Positions 16,791-27,003 are shown, numbered from the stretch's first letter. The stretch is DNA of 64,000 bases from an uncultured Coriobacteriaceae bacterium (GCA_902798915.1 CADBYM010000005.1:62001-126000); one strand, 5' to 3'. A program made the numbers and translations. Notes: generated by a model not told the origin, from the letters alone.

Positions 16791-18331
16791 TCGAGGTTGG
16801 CCAAGAGGAGCTACTGTCCGCCTTCCCGTTGAGAGGAGTGCGACTGTGGGGAGTGCGACCCAGAGGATCGCGGCCCCGGGTACCGCAACTGCATCGGCGA
16901 ACGCGACTGCCCTCCAGACACCAACGGAGAAAGCTCGCGTTGGCAAGCCCCGCACGCACGACCTCGTCCCATACCTTCTGCGAGCGCCTTCCATTCGCGA
17001 CGACGTAGGCGCCGCCCAGCATGTGCCACTTGTCCCAAGCCTCGTACCTATGCATGCATGTCCTCGCCTCCTCGTGCGAGACGAGCGCCTTGCCCGCTCT
17101 CACTGCCGCCTCGTCACGAACCTCACCCACGGACTGCCCTTCGGATTCGAAGTACTCGGCCAAGCGCCACGGCACCACTGCTTGGTCGCTGTCCTGAAGG
17201 TCCTCGCCAAAGTCATCCAAGCTCAAGGGGCGCAGGAGAAACGCCTGAACCTCAACCTCACTAGGCGCGAAGTATGCGCGAAACGCCTCCGGACAACCAT
17301 CCGGAACGGGTATGCCAGCCCCTCGGTACGACGTCCAAAACGATCCCTCGCGCACGCTACCGTACGCGTCATCATCGGGGGAGGAAGCCATCGCATCAAA
17401 GAGGTCCAAGCACTCCGAGGCCAACGGAAGCGCCCCGCGGCTCAGCTTCCCCCGCTCACGCAGATAGCGATCCACGAGGCGTACGGGCACGTCACGCGTC
17501 CGAGGCACGAGCCGCGTCGGCCCACCATCGCCCAACCGCGCATCCGCATCGAGCTCCTCGCCCTCCGGCTTCGGCCCCTCTGGCTCCGAGAGTCCTGCAT
17601 TGCCCAAGAACTGCTCCGCCCTTCCGAGCAGGAGGCAGTCGGCCGCCCTCTGAGTCCCAACGCGACCAGCGGCGCGAGCTCGCCTTGCTCGCACATCGGC
17701 TCGCACTTTCCCGCCTTGCCCTTCAGACGATCGTCGTTGAGCAGGGCGTCCACGAGTAGCAGCAACAGCTCGCCCGCACGCTCGACTCGATCGCGACCTT
17801 CTGCGCGCAGCCACCCATAATACCCGCGCTTAACGGCTATGCGAAACGTCCGCGCGCACTCATCGCGCAGGTAGTCGAGCAACAGGCAGGTCTCGCGACG
17901 CCCCTGCTTGTACTCCCTATAGCCCTCCCACAGATACCGAAGAATCTCTTCGCGCAGGTCAGGCACGTCGCGCGATCTACGCTCGTCAGGGTGCGCAGGT
18001 ACTCCTCCTCGTCGGCGTGGCGCGCAACCCTGCGGCCCTCCTCAAACTCCTCGCGCATCCTGCGAACGCGCTCCGAGGAACGGACGGCCTCCAGGAACTC
18101 AGGGGGGTCGAGCGCCGTCGGCAACTCTCCCCGTGTGGCCACCCACAGCGCGTCCATCTTGCAAAACAGGTCGTTGTCGTGAGGCTCGAGACACAGCTCG
18201 ATTCCCCATGCCTCTTCCACATACAGCTCCGAGAACACAAGGTCCTCCCGCGAGAGCCGACCGCCCGCCTCGCGTTCCACGCCCAAAAACGTCAGCACCG
18301 TACCAAGCGGTCCGTTGGGTCGCGATTGCAT
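16696..18331 (-). pseudogene. Hypothetical element gene with two frameshifts
   Basis: Three overlapping minus-strand frames read as one protein. It starts MQSRPNGPLGTVLTFLGVER (from 18331), shifts frame near 17970 into VPDLREEILRYLWEGYREY, and shifts again near 17645 into RAADCLLLGRAEQFLGNAG. It then continues to ...WDEVVRAGLANASFLRW and runs through the repeat array to a stop at 16696. Composition and codon use stay coding-like across both joins. No family was recognised. The two shifts may be real decay or sequence errors. It lies between clpP and the VirD4-like gene. Confidence 0.55.
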
Positions 18332-18363
18332 GAGTCGTGCAAGCTTACTCCCTTCGTCGTTGC

Positions 18364-18957
18364 CTACAGTTGGTCGATCACGCGGTCGGCAAGGCCCCAG
18401 GTCACGGCTTCCGGAGCCTCGAAGTACGTGTCGCGCTTCGTGACCGCGAGAACCTCCTCCACGGAGTGGCCCGTGTGACGCGAGAGCACCTCGGCCGTGA
18501 TCTGTCGCGTCCGCAGGAGGTTGTCCGCGATCGTCTTGAGCTCGAGGGCGGAGCCACCCGCGTTGCCGATGAGCGGGTCGTGAATCATCAGGCTGGCGTG
18601 TGGCAACATCTCGCGCTCGTCTCCCGCCACGAAGAGGAGCGCCGCCATGGATGCGGCCATGCCCAGGCACACCGTCCGCACCGGGCAGGCGATGGCCTGC
18701 ATCACGTCGTAGATGGCCAGCCCACTTTGCACCTCTCCGCCCGGGCTGTTGAAGTACATGGTGATGCGCTCGCGCGGGTCGTCCTTGCTCAGGTAGCGAA
18801 GCTGCTGACAGAGTGAGTAGGTCATGTCGTCGTCGATGACGCCCACGCACTCCACCTCGCGGTTGGCGAGCATCTCGTCTCGAATGTCGATCAGCTCGAG
18901 CCCCCGCGAGCTCTCGCGGATGATGTGGGGCGTGGGGTAGGTGTAGAGCTTGCTCAT
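18364..18957 (-). CDS. clpP: ATP-dependent Clp protease proteolytic subunit
   Basis: A 197-residue ClpP-type serine protease. The Ser-His-Asp triad is visible: nucleophile Ser in GMAASMAALL, His in LMIHDPLIG, and Asp in KRDTYFEAPEAV. The N-terminus (TYPTPHIIRESSRG) lacks the usual YDIYSRLLKDRI segment and is divergent. It stands alone, without clpX or a second clpP, beside conjugation-related genes, so it may be an element-borne paralogue rather than the housekeeping copy; ClpC at 27066 is a possible partner. Confidence 0.88.
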   Translation of the reverse strand: MSKLYTYPTPHIIRESSRGLELIDIRDEMLANREVECVGVIDDDMTYSLCQQLRYLSKDDPRERITMYFNSPGGEVQSGLAIYDVMQAIACPVRTVCLGMAASMAALLFVAGDEREMLPHASLMIHDPLIGNAGGSALELKTIADNLLRTRQITAEVLSRHTGHSVEEVLAVTKRDTYFEAPEAVTWGLADRVIDQL

Positions 18958-19031
18958 GTGGCTTCCCTTCTCTTCGCCTGTGCAGCCGCCGAGCTCCGTC
19001 GCGCGACAATGACTATATCAACGGGTCGAAA

Positions 19032-19214
19032 CTACTTCGCAACTGTTGCGTGACACCGATTGCGAGCATGCTCGCCCGTGCCCCCGCCCAGACCCGACGC
19101 GCTTGCCAGACGATCGATGACGAGGCGAGGGAGGGCCGCCGATGGCAACGGCAACTCCCAGATCTCCTTGGCCATGCGTGGTGATTCCAGGCCGAACGTG
19201 GAGTGGTTCTTCAT
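19032..19214 (-). CDS. Small hypothetical protein
   Basis: A 60-residue reading frame starting MKNHSTFGLESPRMAKEIWE with an excellent CGGAGGTGCCTC before the ATG. The middle (LPLPSAALPRLVIDRLASAS) is protein-like, while the tail is Gly/Arg-rich. No family recognised. It lies just upstream of clpP and could be a truncated gene. Confidence 0.4.
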   Translation of the reverse strand: MKNHSTFGLESPRMAKEIWELPLPSAALPRLVIDRLASASGLGGGTGEHARNRCHATVAK

Positions 19215-19483
19215 GAGGCACCTCCGTACTTCCGACAGCTTCAGGGGACCGATAGCTTCAGGGAACGTCGCAACCCAGTCGCAACGTCGCGCGTGTGTCC
19301 AAACGAATCGAAAGTCGGAGCCTAGATCAGAAGCACTCACCCCTCAGGTCGTGCGCCGAAGCGCCTGATGATGTGCGTCGGAGCGCACGTGGTGGTGCGT
19401 GCCGTGCCGAAGCCACTCGAGTCGAAGTTGCCTCGGCGCGGCGCGCAATGTTGTTTTTACCCACAGCGCTGGGCACCGCGCAA

Positions 19484-19526
19484 CAAAAAAGTGCGTATCA
19501 CCTCTGATTCTTGAGGTGATACGCAC
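19484..19526 (-). terminator. Rho-independent terminator of surface-protein gene
   Basis: Perfect 14-bp stem GTGCGTATCACCTC / GAGGTGATACGCAC with an 8-nt loop, followed on the minus strand by TTTTTTG. It lies about 100 bases after the stop of the gene at 19628. Confidence 0.9.
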
Positions 19527-19627
19527 CCATGGCGCTCAGAAGGGAAGTGCGGCGGACCGAGCCGCAGGGCGGGCCGTGGAACGCGTCAAGACCCGCCACA
19601 GATTTGGCATGGGCTTCGGCCGTCGGC

Positions 19628-21130
19628 CTAGAACTCCCTGACCACCGTCGCGTTCATACCTGCGACAGGCGCGGCTAATCCCTGCGCCCCCCAGCTCCAT
19701 TTCGCCCCAACGGTAACCACCTTGTTCAGGTAGGGGGCAAAGTACGAAGAGGTCGGCGAGCCGTCCCTAATGAGTCCCAGCACGTTCGTCGGGGATGAAT
19801 AGCTGGTGTATCGCACGGCCTCTGGTATCACGAGTACGTACTGATACGTGCCGGGCGCAGAAGAGCCCGTAGCGGGATCGTAGTGGTCGGGACCCTGCTT
19901 GAGCTGAATTGTGCCAGTGAATTCCTTGTACTCGGACTTGCTGACGTTGATGGAGATGGGATTCGCGGCGTAGGCAGTGGTCACGGGGTTCACGTACTTC
20001 TTGAACTTCGCCTTCGTGGCACGCCTGGCGCCTTTGTAGCTCGCTGCCGGGGCCTTGGAACCCTTGGGCTTCAGCACGATCTGAATAGCCTCCAGACGAT
20101 AGGCATAGCCCGCTGTGCCAGACTCCTGGCCGTTCTTGGCCCAGCCCATCCAGCCGAAGTGCTGCGCGTGGACGCGGTACCAGACGTCGTACCTCTTGGC
20201 CATCGTGCCGGTGAGCTTGACCTGTATGGCCTCGAGCCTCCTGCTCTGGCCAGCGGTGCCGGACATGGCGCCGTTCTTCTTCCAGCCCTGCCAGCCGATG
20301 CCCTGGATGTGGGTACGATACTTGATGCCGCCCGATACGGGGAAGCCCTTGCCGACCTTGATCCGAATCGCCTCGAGGCGCTTGGCCTCACCCGACGTAC
20401 CGGCAACGGTGCCGTTCTTGCGCGCGGCCTGGTCGCCTATGCCCTGCACGTGCACGCCATAGGAGACCGTCGGGGCGACGATGCGGAACGACACCTTCTT
20501 GGTTCCGTAGAAGCTCCCCTTGCCCCTCACGGTGATCGTGGCCTTGCCGAACTTCTTATTGCTCTTGTAGCTGAGCGTGTAGTCGCGACCCAGTTTGAGG
20601 GTTCTACCTCCGTACGTCACCTTTGGCCTGGGCTTGATGACCTTGCCGGTATAGGCCTTCTTGGTGACCTTGGCGACCTTCGCCCTAGCGATGCTCTTCC
20701 TGGACGCTTGAGCCTCGAGGCCCTCGGACTGTGCGGCGAGCCCCTCGGACGCGGCGTCGACGACATCGAGCGCGGGCGCCGCGTCGCCTACCGCCTCTAC
20801 GGCCTCAGCCTCGACGGGCACCTCTTCCTCGCTGACAGCCACGACATCTGCATCGGCCCCCTCGCCGTCGGCAACGTCGTCGGCGTCCGCACCCTCGCCG
20901 TCGGCAACGGTCACGGCGCCCACATCGGCCCCGACACGGCCATCCTCGTCCACGGCCGCCACGTCCTCCACGCCGTCGATGGCTCCGAAGGTCGCATCCT
21001 CCTCCACGACCGCAACTTCATCCCCTGCGGGCTCCTCCTCGAGCGCTAACGCAGGAACACCGCCAAGCGCCATCACAACGCTCAGCCCCGCTGCGACGGC
21101 TGACCGCCACGCCCCGATGCTTCCCTTCAT
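19628..21130 (-). CDS. Secreted surface protein with ChW repeats
   Basis: A 500-residue exported protein. The signal peptide is at 1-30 (AVAAGLSVVMALGGVPALAL). An acidic Ala/Glu/Asp region (31-140) contains two ADGEGADAD repeats. An Ig-like YTGKVIKP-type domain (~156-218) is followed by three ChW repeats at ~222-259, 269-306 and 316-353 (pattern V/I-Y-x-x-H-x-Q-G-W-x-W-x-K-N-G ... R-L-E-A-I). The first repeat has lost its tryptophans. A unique C-terminal ~150-residue domain follows. There is no LPxTG anchor, so it is probably released or held non-covalently. It has its own terminator at 19484. The 3' end is duplicated as a remnant at 14077. Confidence 0.8.
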   Translation of the reverse strand: MKGSIGAWRSAVAAGLSVVMALGGVPALALEEEPAGDEVAVVEEDATFGAIDGVEDVAAVDEDGRVGADVGAVTVADGEGADADDVADGEGADADVVAVSEEEVPVEAEAVEAVGDAAPALDVVDAASEGLAAQSEGLEAQASRKSIARAKVAKVTKKAYTGKVIKPRPKVTYGGRTLKLGRDYTLSYKSNKKFGKATITVRGKGSFYGTKKVSFRIVAPTVSYGVHVQGIGDQAARKNGTVAGTSGEAKRLEAIRIKVGKGFPVSGGIKYRTHIQGIGWQGWKKNGAMSGTAGQSRRLEAIQVKLTGTMAKRYDVWYRVHAQHFGWMGWAKNGQESGTAGYAYRLEAIQIVLKPKGSKAPAASYKGARRATKAKFKKYVNPVTTAYAANPISINVSKSEYKEFTGTIQLKQGPDHYDPATGSSAPGTYQYVLVIPEAVRYTSYSSPTNVLGLIRDGSPTSSYFAPYLNKVVTVGAKWSWGAQGLAAPVAGMNATVVREF

Positions 21131-21333
21131 GTCTTTCCTCCCCTGCTCAGGCCTGAACGCCCACGCTTCAGGCCACCTTCAATAGAGTTGTTGGTAATAT
21201 ACAACAATCCGAAGCGAGACAGCCCCTCACCGTGCATCTGTGACCTCGCAAAGCCGCTGCCTCGCCTACAAACTCCCGCGACGGACGCACACCACAAGGT
21301 CCAGCACTCGCGGTCGCGAGCATCAACACATGC

Positions 21334-23196
21334 CTATCGCTTCTTTCGTACACCGATTCTGAGCAGGAGCATGCACAGCCCCACAAACAGGGCGCTCGTG
21401 ACGATCATCACCGACCACGCACTCAGAATCCCAAAGACCCCCTGCCCGTACATCGCCTCGTCCGCAGCCGGCGATAGTGCCGAAAGGTCCCAGCTCGCCT
21501 TGACCTCGGTCCCATTGACGACCTTGCCAACAAGCGCCTTCTGAAGCATGGTCAGTCCTGCCGCCGTACCATACCCGCTCATTCCCCAACGGCAGGTAAC
21601 GAAGTAGGAAATCGTCTCGACAACGCCCTCGAGCTCCACCACAACGCCCGCAAAGAGGATTTGCGGCATGATGAGCAGCGGCGCACAGGCAATCGCGCGA
21701 TCGGGATTCTTGAATATCGACGAGACGAGCAGTCCCAAGCACATGGCGGAGAGCATGATAAACGCCGAGGTGGCAAAGAGCTGAACCGACAGGGGCACAA
21801 ACCACGGCTCGCTCGGTGCGTATCCGAAGACCCCCATGGAGCAGGCGAACGTAATCGTAAAGAGCGCCGCTTGCACAAGGCACAGCACGCCAAGCACCAC
21901 CAGCTTCGAAAGCAGGTACGAGGGAATTCTGATGCCACTGTCCGTCTCTCGCTCAAAGATGGGCCGCTCCTTGCAGACCTCCTGAATCGAGTCCAGGATG
22001 CCTATCCAGAACGCAGCGCACGAGAGCGCAAAGAGACACGACTTGGTGTTTTCGTAAACCTTGAAGCAGCCGTCACCCGTCACGAAGGCAATGAGACAGG
22101 CGAGCAGAAGTGCCTGGCCGATGAGCAGCGCCATGCGGAAGGGGTCATTGAGAATGAGCTTCGCATAGCGCCGGACGAGCGTCCCGAGCTGTCGGCCAAC
22201 CGGGACCTTCTCTACCTCGGCTACCGGTGCCGTCATCTGTGTGGCAGGGGCCGCAACGTGCTCGGAGCCGTCAAGCATACTAAGGTACTTGCCCTGCCAC
22301 TCGACAGACCCTTCCTCAGACGCAATCCGCTTGTACACGTCGACGATGTCGTCGACCTCGAAGAAGCGGGTCACGTCCGCAGGGGTCCCAAAGTAGCAGA
22401 GGCGCCCGCCCCTTCCAAGGACCACGAGCTTATCGCACAGGCCGATGTTGGCCGGGGTATGCGTGACGATGACGATGGTCCGTCCCCCCTCCGGGCCCGA
22501 CATGCTGCGCAGTCTCTTCATGAAGTCCTGCTCAAGACTCGGGTCGAGGCCACTGGTGGGCTCATCGAGAAAGAGCAGCTGCGGCTTGGAAAGAAGTTCG
22601 ACCGCGATGGACGCACGCTTCTTTTGGCCACCCGAGAGGTTCCTGATCATGTTGGAGGTTTCCTCCTCGAGGTGCACCTCCTTAAGAACGTCGGTGATTC
22701 TCTCTTGGCGCGCTTCGTCGGACGTGTCGTGTGGCATGCGCATGCGTGCCGCATAGGCAAGCGTATCGGCCAGCGTGAGGTCGTCGTGAATGATGTCCTG
22801 CTGCGGAACGAAACCGATGGAGCCACGAAGAGCCTCGAAGTTCGCATACAGGTCTACCCCATTGATGTAGACGCGCCCCTCGTCGGCCGGCTCGCGTCCA
22901 TTGAGCTCGTTGAGTAGCGTGGACTTCCCGGAGCCCGAACCACCGATGATCGCGACGAACTCACCGGGTTCGATGCAAAGCGAGATGTTGTCATTCGTCC
23001 GACGCCGCTTAGGGAAGATGCCCCGGTAGCGAGTGAGGTTCTCGGCACGAACCTCGACCCCGCGGACCCCTCTTCCTTGCGCGCTGTTGGACATACCAAG
23101 CTGCGCGCCGCCGTTAGACGCGACAAGTGGCGTACCGCAGTTGGGACAGAATGCCGCGCCATCGGCTACCAGCTCGCCACAATTCGGACATTGCAT
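21334..23196 (-). CDS. ABC transporter (ABCG-like half transporter) with zinc ribbon
   Basis: A 620-residue protein in three parts. The N-terminal zinc ribbon has CPNCG...CPNCG (residues 3-21). The ABC ATPase (~50-290) has Walker A GGSGSGKST, signature LSGGQKKR and Walker B LLFLDEPTSGLD. The C-terminal ABC2-type permease (~370-620) has about six membrane helices. Domain order (ATPase before membrane) is that of the ABCG/White group, which in bacteria is uncommon and usually exports hydrophobic compounds. It starts eight bases after the gene at 23205, which also carries a zinc ribbon, so they form one unit. Substrate unknown. Confidence 0.8.
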   Translation of the reverse strand: MQCPNCGELVADGAAFCPNCGTPLVASNGGAQLGMSNSAQGRGVRGVEVRAENLTRYRGIFPKRRRTNDNISLCIEPGEFVAIIGGSGSGKSTLLNELNGREPADEGRVYINGVDLYANFEALRGSIGFVPQQDIIHDDLTLADTLAYAARMRMPHDTSDEARQERITDVLKEVHLEEETSNMIRNLSGGQKKRASIAVELLSKPQLLFLDEPTSGLDPSLEQDFMKRLRSMSGPEGGRTIVIVTHTPANIGLCDKLVVLGRGGRLCYFGTPADVTRFFEVDDIVDVYKRIASEEGSVEWQGKYLSMLDGSEHVAAPATQMTAPVAEVEKVPVGRQLGTLVRRYAKLILNDPFRMALLIGQALLLACLIAFVTGDGCFKVYENTKSCLFALSCAAFWIGILDSIQEVCKERPIFERETDSGIRIPSYLLSKLVVLGVLCLVQAALFTITFACSMGVFGYAPSEPWFVPLSVQLFATSAFIMLSAMCLGLLVSSIFKNPDRAIACAPLLIMPQILFAGVVVELEGVVETISYFVTCRWGMSGYGTAAGLTMLQKALVGKVVNGTEVKASWDLSALSPAADEAMYGQGVFGILSAWSVMIVTSALFVGLCMLLLRIGVRKKR

Positions 23197-23204
23197 GGCA
23201 CGCC

Positions 23205-24449
23205 TCACTCTTCCGCTGCCGTCGACGTGGTGGATGACTCCTTCTGAAGACGATATCCCTCCACGACGTCTCCGCCCCATACATCGCCATGATTCTGCAG
23301 CACCGCAAGCATCATCCATATGTGGTCGCTCTTCTCCAGGGCGGTCTGAAACGCGTCGAGGGCCTCCTCCTCGTCTTCGAACTCCTTCGACACGTCATCG
23401 CCCAAGATCTCGTCAAGGATGTCGGCAATCTCCTCATCGCTCATGTCACCGTTCAGGTCGGAGTTGAGTGCAAGGTAGAGGGAGACATTGTGCTTCACCT
23501 CGTTTTTGTTCCCCTCCTCGTCAGTCTCCTGGCGTGTGATGTCGGTCAGTTCCTGATACAGCACCTTGCGATGATACGCCTCTCCATGTCCCATGACGAT
23601 GGTCCCCGACCCGTTGAGCCGCCCGACGTCCTCGAATTCGTCGTCATCTGAATCGTAGGTACGTGGCTTGTCGTTGTTGTGATAATGCATCAGCGCCTTC
23701 ACGTTTGCTCGCAGGGTGAGCGCCGTGCCGTTGGCGTCCGAGATTACGACCTCAGGCATCATGTCGCTTCGGGTGTCCGCATCGCACTTCGAGGTGTTGA
23801 AGTCGGTATTGGCTGCCTCGACCTGCGTTCCGCGCCACGTGCCGTCGAACCACGTTGGATCATCACTCAGCCTCGTCTGGATGTTGGTCGCATCGCCCAT
23901 CCGGTCGTGAACACCATCCTTGGAAGGGGCCCTCAACGCCGTGATGATGATGGGTGTCGACTCCTTGAGGTGCTCGCCGACCTCGAGGTCGGTGCCATCC
24001 TTGACCACCGTACGATCCACGCGTCCGTCGCGCTCCTCGTCGCCGTAGACGTCGAACGCATAGCGCCACTCGATCTCGACGTCAGTGAAGCCAGCCTCCT
24101 CGAGCGTGCGCCGTACCGACTCGGGATCCACGCCAGTCAGGTCTCCGTCAGGCACCTGTATACCCGACTCCTCGTCAGCTACCTCCCACTGATCATGCGC
24201 GGCTTGCTTGGCGCTCTCGCCGCTGGGAAACACGAAGGTCCAGAATCGTGGTATGACGCCGACCGCCGCAAGCGCGAAGGCGGCGATTGCCACGACCACG
24301 AAGGTCGCGAAGACCCAACGCACTACGTGGCGCTTGCGCGGAGGCACGCGCGGAGGTTCATCCGTCATCACGTTGGCAAAGGGTTTGCCACACTGAGGGC
24401 AGAACCTACCGTCACCTTGAACCGACGCACCACAATGAGGACACTGCAT
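23205..24449 (-). CDS. Zinc-ribbon membrane protein, partner of ABC transporter
   Basis: A 414-residue protein. Zinc ribbon CPHCG...CPQCG at residues 3-21, a Pro/Arg linker, one membrane helix at ~44-66 (FATFVVVAIAAFALAAVGVI), then an outer part. The outer part begins with a PASTA-like segment (VRRTLEEAGFTDVEIEW ... TVVKDGTDLEVGEH) and ends in an acidic domain. The N-terminus of the downstream ABC gene is nearly the same zinc ribbon, which suggests the two proteins act together. The function is unknown; a sensor or accessory subunit is inference. Confidence 0.7.
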   Translation of the reverse strand: MQCPHCGASVQGDGRFCPQCGKPFANVMTDEPPRVPPRKRHVVRWVFATFVVVAIAAFALAAVGVIPRFWTFVFPSGESAKQAAHDQWEVADEESGIQVPDGDLTGVDPESVRRTLEEAGFTDVEIEWRYAFDVYGDEERDGRVDRTVVKDGTDLEVGEHLKESTPIIITALRAPSKDGVHDRMGDATNIQTRLSDDPTWFDGTWRGTQVEAANTDFNTSKCDADTRSDMMPEVVISDANGTALTLRANVKALMHYHNNDKPRTYDSDDDEFEDVGRLNGSGTIVMGHGEAYHRKVLYQELTDITRQETDEEGNKNEVKHNVSLYLALNSDLNGDMSDEEIADILDEILGDDVSKEFEDEEEALDAFQTALEKSDHIWMMLAVLQNHGDVWGGDVVEGYRLQKESSTTSTAAEE

Positions 24450-24554
24450 GATGGCGCCTTTCTTCTCACATGATTTATAAATACAACATTCGATTCTAGC
24501 GCACGCCGCTTAATGGAATGCCCTCCCCGAAGGGCGTTTGGGCGTAAAACGCGA

Positions 24555-25028
24555 CTACTTCTTGAGCAGGGCAACAGCCCAGGCAGCGATGCCCTCTTCT
24601 CGGCCGACGAAGCCCAGGCGCTCGGTAGTGGTAGCCTTCACGCCCACGTTGTCAATCGATACACCCAAGGCGCGGGCGAGGTTCTCGCGCATCTGCTCGC
24701 GATACGGTGCCAGTTTGGGCACCTGCGCAGCCACCGTACTGTCCACGTCTACGATCTCGAAGCCGTGCGAACGTGCGAGCTCGGCCACGCGCGCGAGCAG
24801 CACCAGCGAATCGGCGCCCTCGTAGGCAGGGTCGTCATCGGGGAAGAGCTTCCCGATGTCGCCCAGTCGCGTCGCGCCAAGCACGGCATCGGCCACGGCG
24901 TGCGCCAGCACGTCGGCATCGGAATGACCCAGAAGGCCGCGCTCGCTCGGCACGTCAACGCCGCCAAGGATGCAGCGTCTACCCTCGGCAAACTGATGAA
25001 CGTCGTATCCGTGCCCTATGCGCAACAT
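24555..25028 (-). CDS. ispF: 2-C-methyl-D-erythritol 2,4-cyclodiphosphate synthase
   Basis: A 157-residue enzyme of the MEP isoprenoid pathway, cyclising CDP-ME 2-phosphate to MEcPP. Metal ligands Asp8 and His10 lie in GYDVHQF, His42 lies in [10 protein letters not shown], and the C-terminal [20 protein letters not shown] is canonical. GAGAGGAG precedes the ATG. It follows ispD by 44 bases, matching the frequent ispD-ispF pairing. Confidence 0.96.
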   Translation of the reverse strand: MLRIGHGYDVHQFAEGRRCILGGVDVPSERGLLGHSDADVLAHAVADAVLGATRLGDIGKLFPDDDPAYEGADSLVLLARVAELARSHGFEIVDVDSTVAAQVPKLAPYREQMRENLARALGVSIDNVGVKATTTERLGFVGREEGIAAWAVALLKK

Positions 25029-25072
25029 GTCCGCTCCTCTCGCGCCACAAAGAGGCCGACCCCTTTGTGTAC

Positions 25073-25837
25073 CTATGCGATGCCGAGTCGCGCCGCCAGA
25101 ATGGCCTCGGCCATGCCCAGGTCCTCGGGCAACGTCACCTTGAGGTTGTCGCGCGGGGTCTCCACCACCAACACGCGCCCACCGCGACGCTCCACCAAGC
25201 TCGCGTCATCAGTCCCCACGTACCCCTCGAGCAAGGCAGCCTCATGCGCCGCGAGGATCTCCGCACGCCGGAACACCTGCGGCGTCTGCGCAGCCCACAG
25301 CCGCGAGCGATCGGGCGTTGCCCCAATCACGCCGTTCTCGTCCGCGACTTTGATCGTATCGGTCACACGGGCAGCGCAAATCGCCCCCGCAACGCGCACA
25401 TCCTCGCGCACTGCCGCCAAGCAACGCTCAATGGCCTCCTGCTCGATGAGCGGACGCGCGCCGTCATGGATGGCAACGAGACCACATCTCTCGGGCACTG
25501 CCATCAGCCCCGAAAGGACCGAGTCCTGCCGCGTCTGACCGCCCGGCGCGAGCGTTACCTCATGCAGCAAATCAAGGCAATCGAGCACGTCATGGCGCAT
25601 CTCGTCCATGCGCTCCGCCGCGCACACCACCACGAGCGCGTCAACGCTCGACGCCCGATCGAATGCCAGAATCGACCATGCCACCAGCGGCAGACCCGCC
25701 AACCCAACAAACTGCTTACCGCGCGAATCGCCAAAACGCTCTCCGGAACCGCCCGCAAGGATGATCGCACACGCATCGAAACCGACCTCGGCCACGCCAG
25801 CCCGCTCGGCGCAGGCACAGGCACACGCCTCGCTCAT
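25073..25837 (-). CDS. ispD: 2-C-methyl-D-erythritol 4-phosphate cytidylyltransferase
   Basis: A 254-residue nucleotidyltransferase that makes CDP-ME from MEP and CTP. The N-terminal [14 protein letters not shown] and K of GKQF bind [14 protein letters not shown] and DDASLVE are also typical. The ATG at 25837 is preferred because it overlaps the disA stop as ATGA (25834-25837); an in-frame start 15 bases upstream is possible. The first ~20 residues ([13 protein letters not shown]) are an unusual Ala/Cys-rich extension. Confidence 0.95.
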   Translation of the reverse strand: MSEACACACAERAGVAEVGFDACAIILAGGSGERFGDSRGKQFVGLAGLPLVAWSILAFDRASSVDALVVVCAAERMDEMRHDVLDCLDLLHEVTLAPGGQTRQDSVLSGLMAVPERCGLVAIHDGARPLIEQEAIERCLAAVREDVRVAGAICAARVTDTIKVADENGVIGATPDRSRLWAAQTPQVFRRAEILAAHEAALLEGYVGTDDASLVERRGGRVLVVETPRDNLKVTLPEDLGMAEAILAARLGIA

Positions 25838-26901
25838 GAGCGCTTGCCCCACATGCGATACAGACTGTCCGCGAGAATTGACGGATTGCGCACGCCCGTC
25901 TCTTCCAAACGCTCGGGATTCTCGCCGATGTCGTCGATGAGGTCTTGCAGCGAACCGTACTCGTCCACGATCCTGTCGGCCACGCCCTCGCGCACGACGC
26001 TTACGTTAGAGAGCGTGCGCAGGCCCAGCGGCGTCATTACGGTGTCCTCGCGGCAGTCATCGTAGCCCAGCAGACGCGCGATGTTCGCCGCCTTGTGTAC
26101 CTGCGAGTTCGCTGTGTCGTCGAGGGCGCGACGAATCGCCGCGGCGTTCTCTTCCGAGCTGTCGGAGGCATAGTCGCGAATCATGAGCGTGTACTCGTCG
26201 TCGAGGTCGCCGAGGAACTCCTCACGCTGCATGTACACCGTGCGTCCCTCGCTGCCCAGCTCCATGATGATTCGATCCAGCTCCTCGCCGGCTGTGGTGA
26301 GCACCTCAAAGAGATAGAAGATCTCGGTTAGGTCGGCCAAGGTCACTTGATTCTCTAGCTCCAGGGTAGTCAGGCGACGCAGGCGCGAGTCAAGCGTCTG
26401 GCGCGTCGACTGCATCGCCACGACCAGCTGGTTGACCGAGCTCATGAGCTCGGTGACGGTCTTGAGCTGGATGCCCTTGCCATCGATGAAGATGTTCACC
26501 ACCTGCCGGCGCTCCGAGACCGAAATCACCAACGCCTTCGTGAGCAGGCTCATGCGCGCCGCCGTGCGATGCCGCATGCCCGTCTCGCTCGTAGGCAAGC
26601 CCGGATCGGGGTTGAGGTGATAGTTCGCCCGCAGAATCAGGTTGAGTCGCCCATCGATGACGATGGCGCCGTCCATCTTCGAGAGCTCAAACAGTCGGTT
26701 TGCGGTAAAGGAAATGTTCAGCGGGAACCCATCGTTGCCCGCAGCAATCACGTTGTCTTCGTCCCCAACACAGATAAGCGCGCCCATGTGACCCGCGATG
26801 ATCATGTCGAGCGCGTGACGAAGCGCCGTGCCCGGCGCAGTCATGCGAATCGCCTCGTCAATGCGGCGGTCGGATTCGTTTGTGGTGTGTTTATCCAGCA
26901 T
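25834..26901 (-). CDS. disA: DNA integrity scanning protein, diadenylate cyclase DisA
   Basis: A 355-residue protein making c-di-AMP from two ATP. The DAC domain shows KMDGAIVIDG (DGA motif) and GMRHRTAARMS (RHR motif). A coiled linker follows, then a C-terminal helix-hairpin-helix DNA-binding domain (GVADRIVDEYGSLQDLIDDI ending LADSLYRMW). The usual neighbour radA is absent; instead disA leads ispD and ispF and is coupled to ispD. Upstream lies the clpC terminator region. Confidence 0.95.
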   Translation of the reverse strand: MLDKHTTNESDRRIDEAIRMTAPGTALRHALDMIIAGHMGALICVGDEDNVIAAGNDGFPLNISFTANRLFELSKMDGAIVIDGRLNLILRANYHLNPDPGLPTSETGMRHRTAARMSLLTKALVISVSERRQVVNIFIDGKGIQLKTVTELMSSVNQLVVAMQSTRQTLDSRLRRLTTLELENQVTLADLTEIFYLFEVLTTAGEELDRIIMELGSEGRTVYMQREEFLGDLDDEYTLMIRDYASDSSEENAAAIRRALDDTANSQVHKAANIARLLGYDDCREDTVMTPLGLRTLSNVSVVREGVADRIVDEYGSLQDLIDDIGENPERLEETGVRNPSILADSLYRMWGKRS

Positions 26902-27003
26902 TGCTAAGCCTCGCCTCCCCCTATATTGTGTTGCGGAAGCCTAAGTATACGCGAAGAACATTCGAAATAGCGGCACGCATTCGCAACGGTCAAGAGCCGT
27001 TTA

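Noticed and set aside
19883..21049. A 388-codon open frame on the plus strand
   Set aside because: It is antisense to the ChW surface protein, which has a signal peptide, repeats and a terminator.
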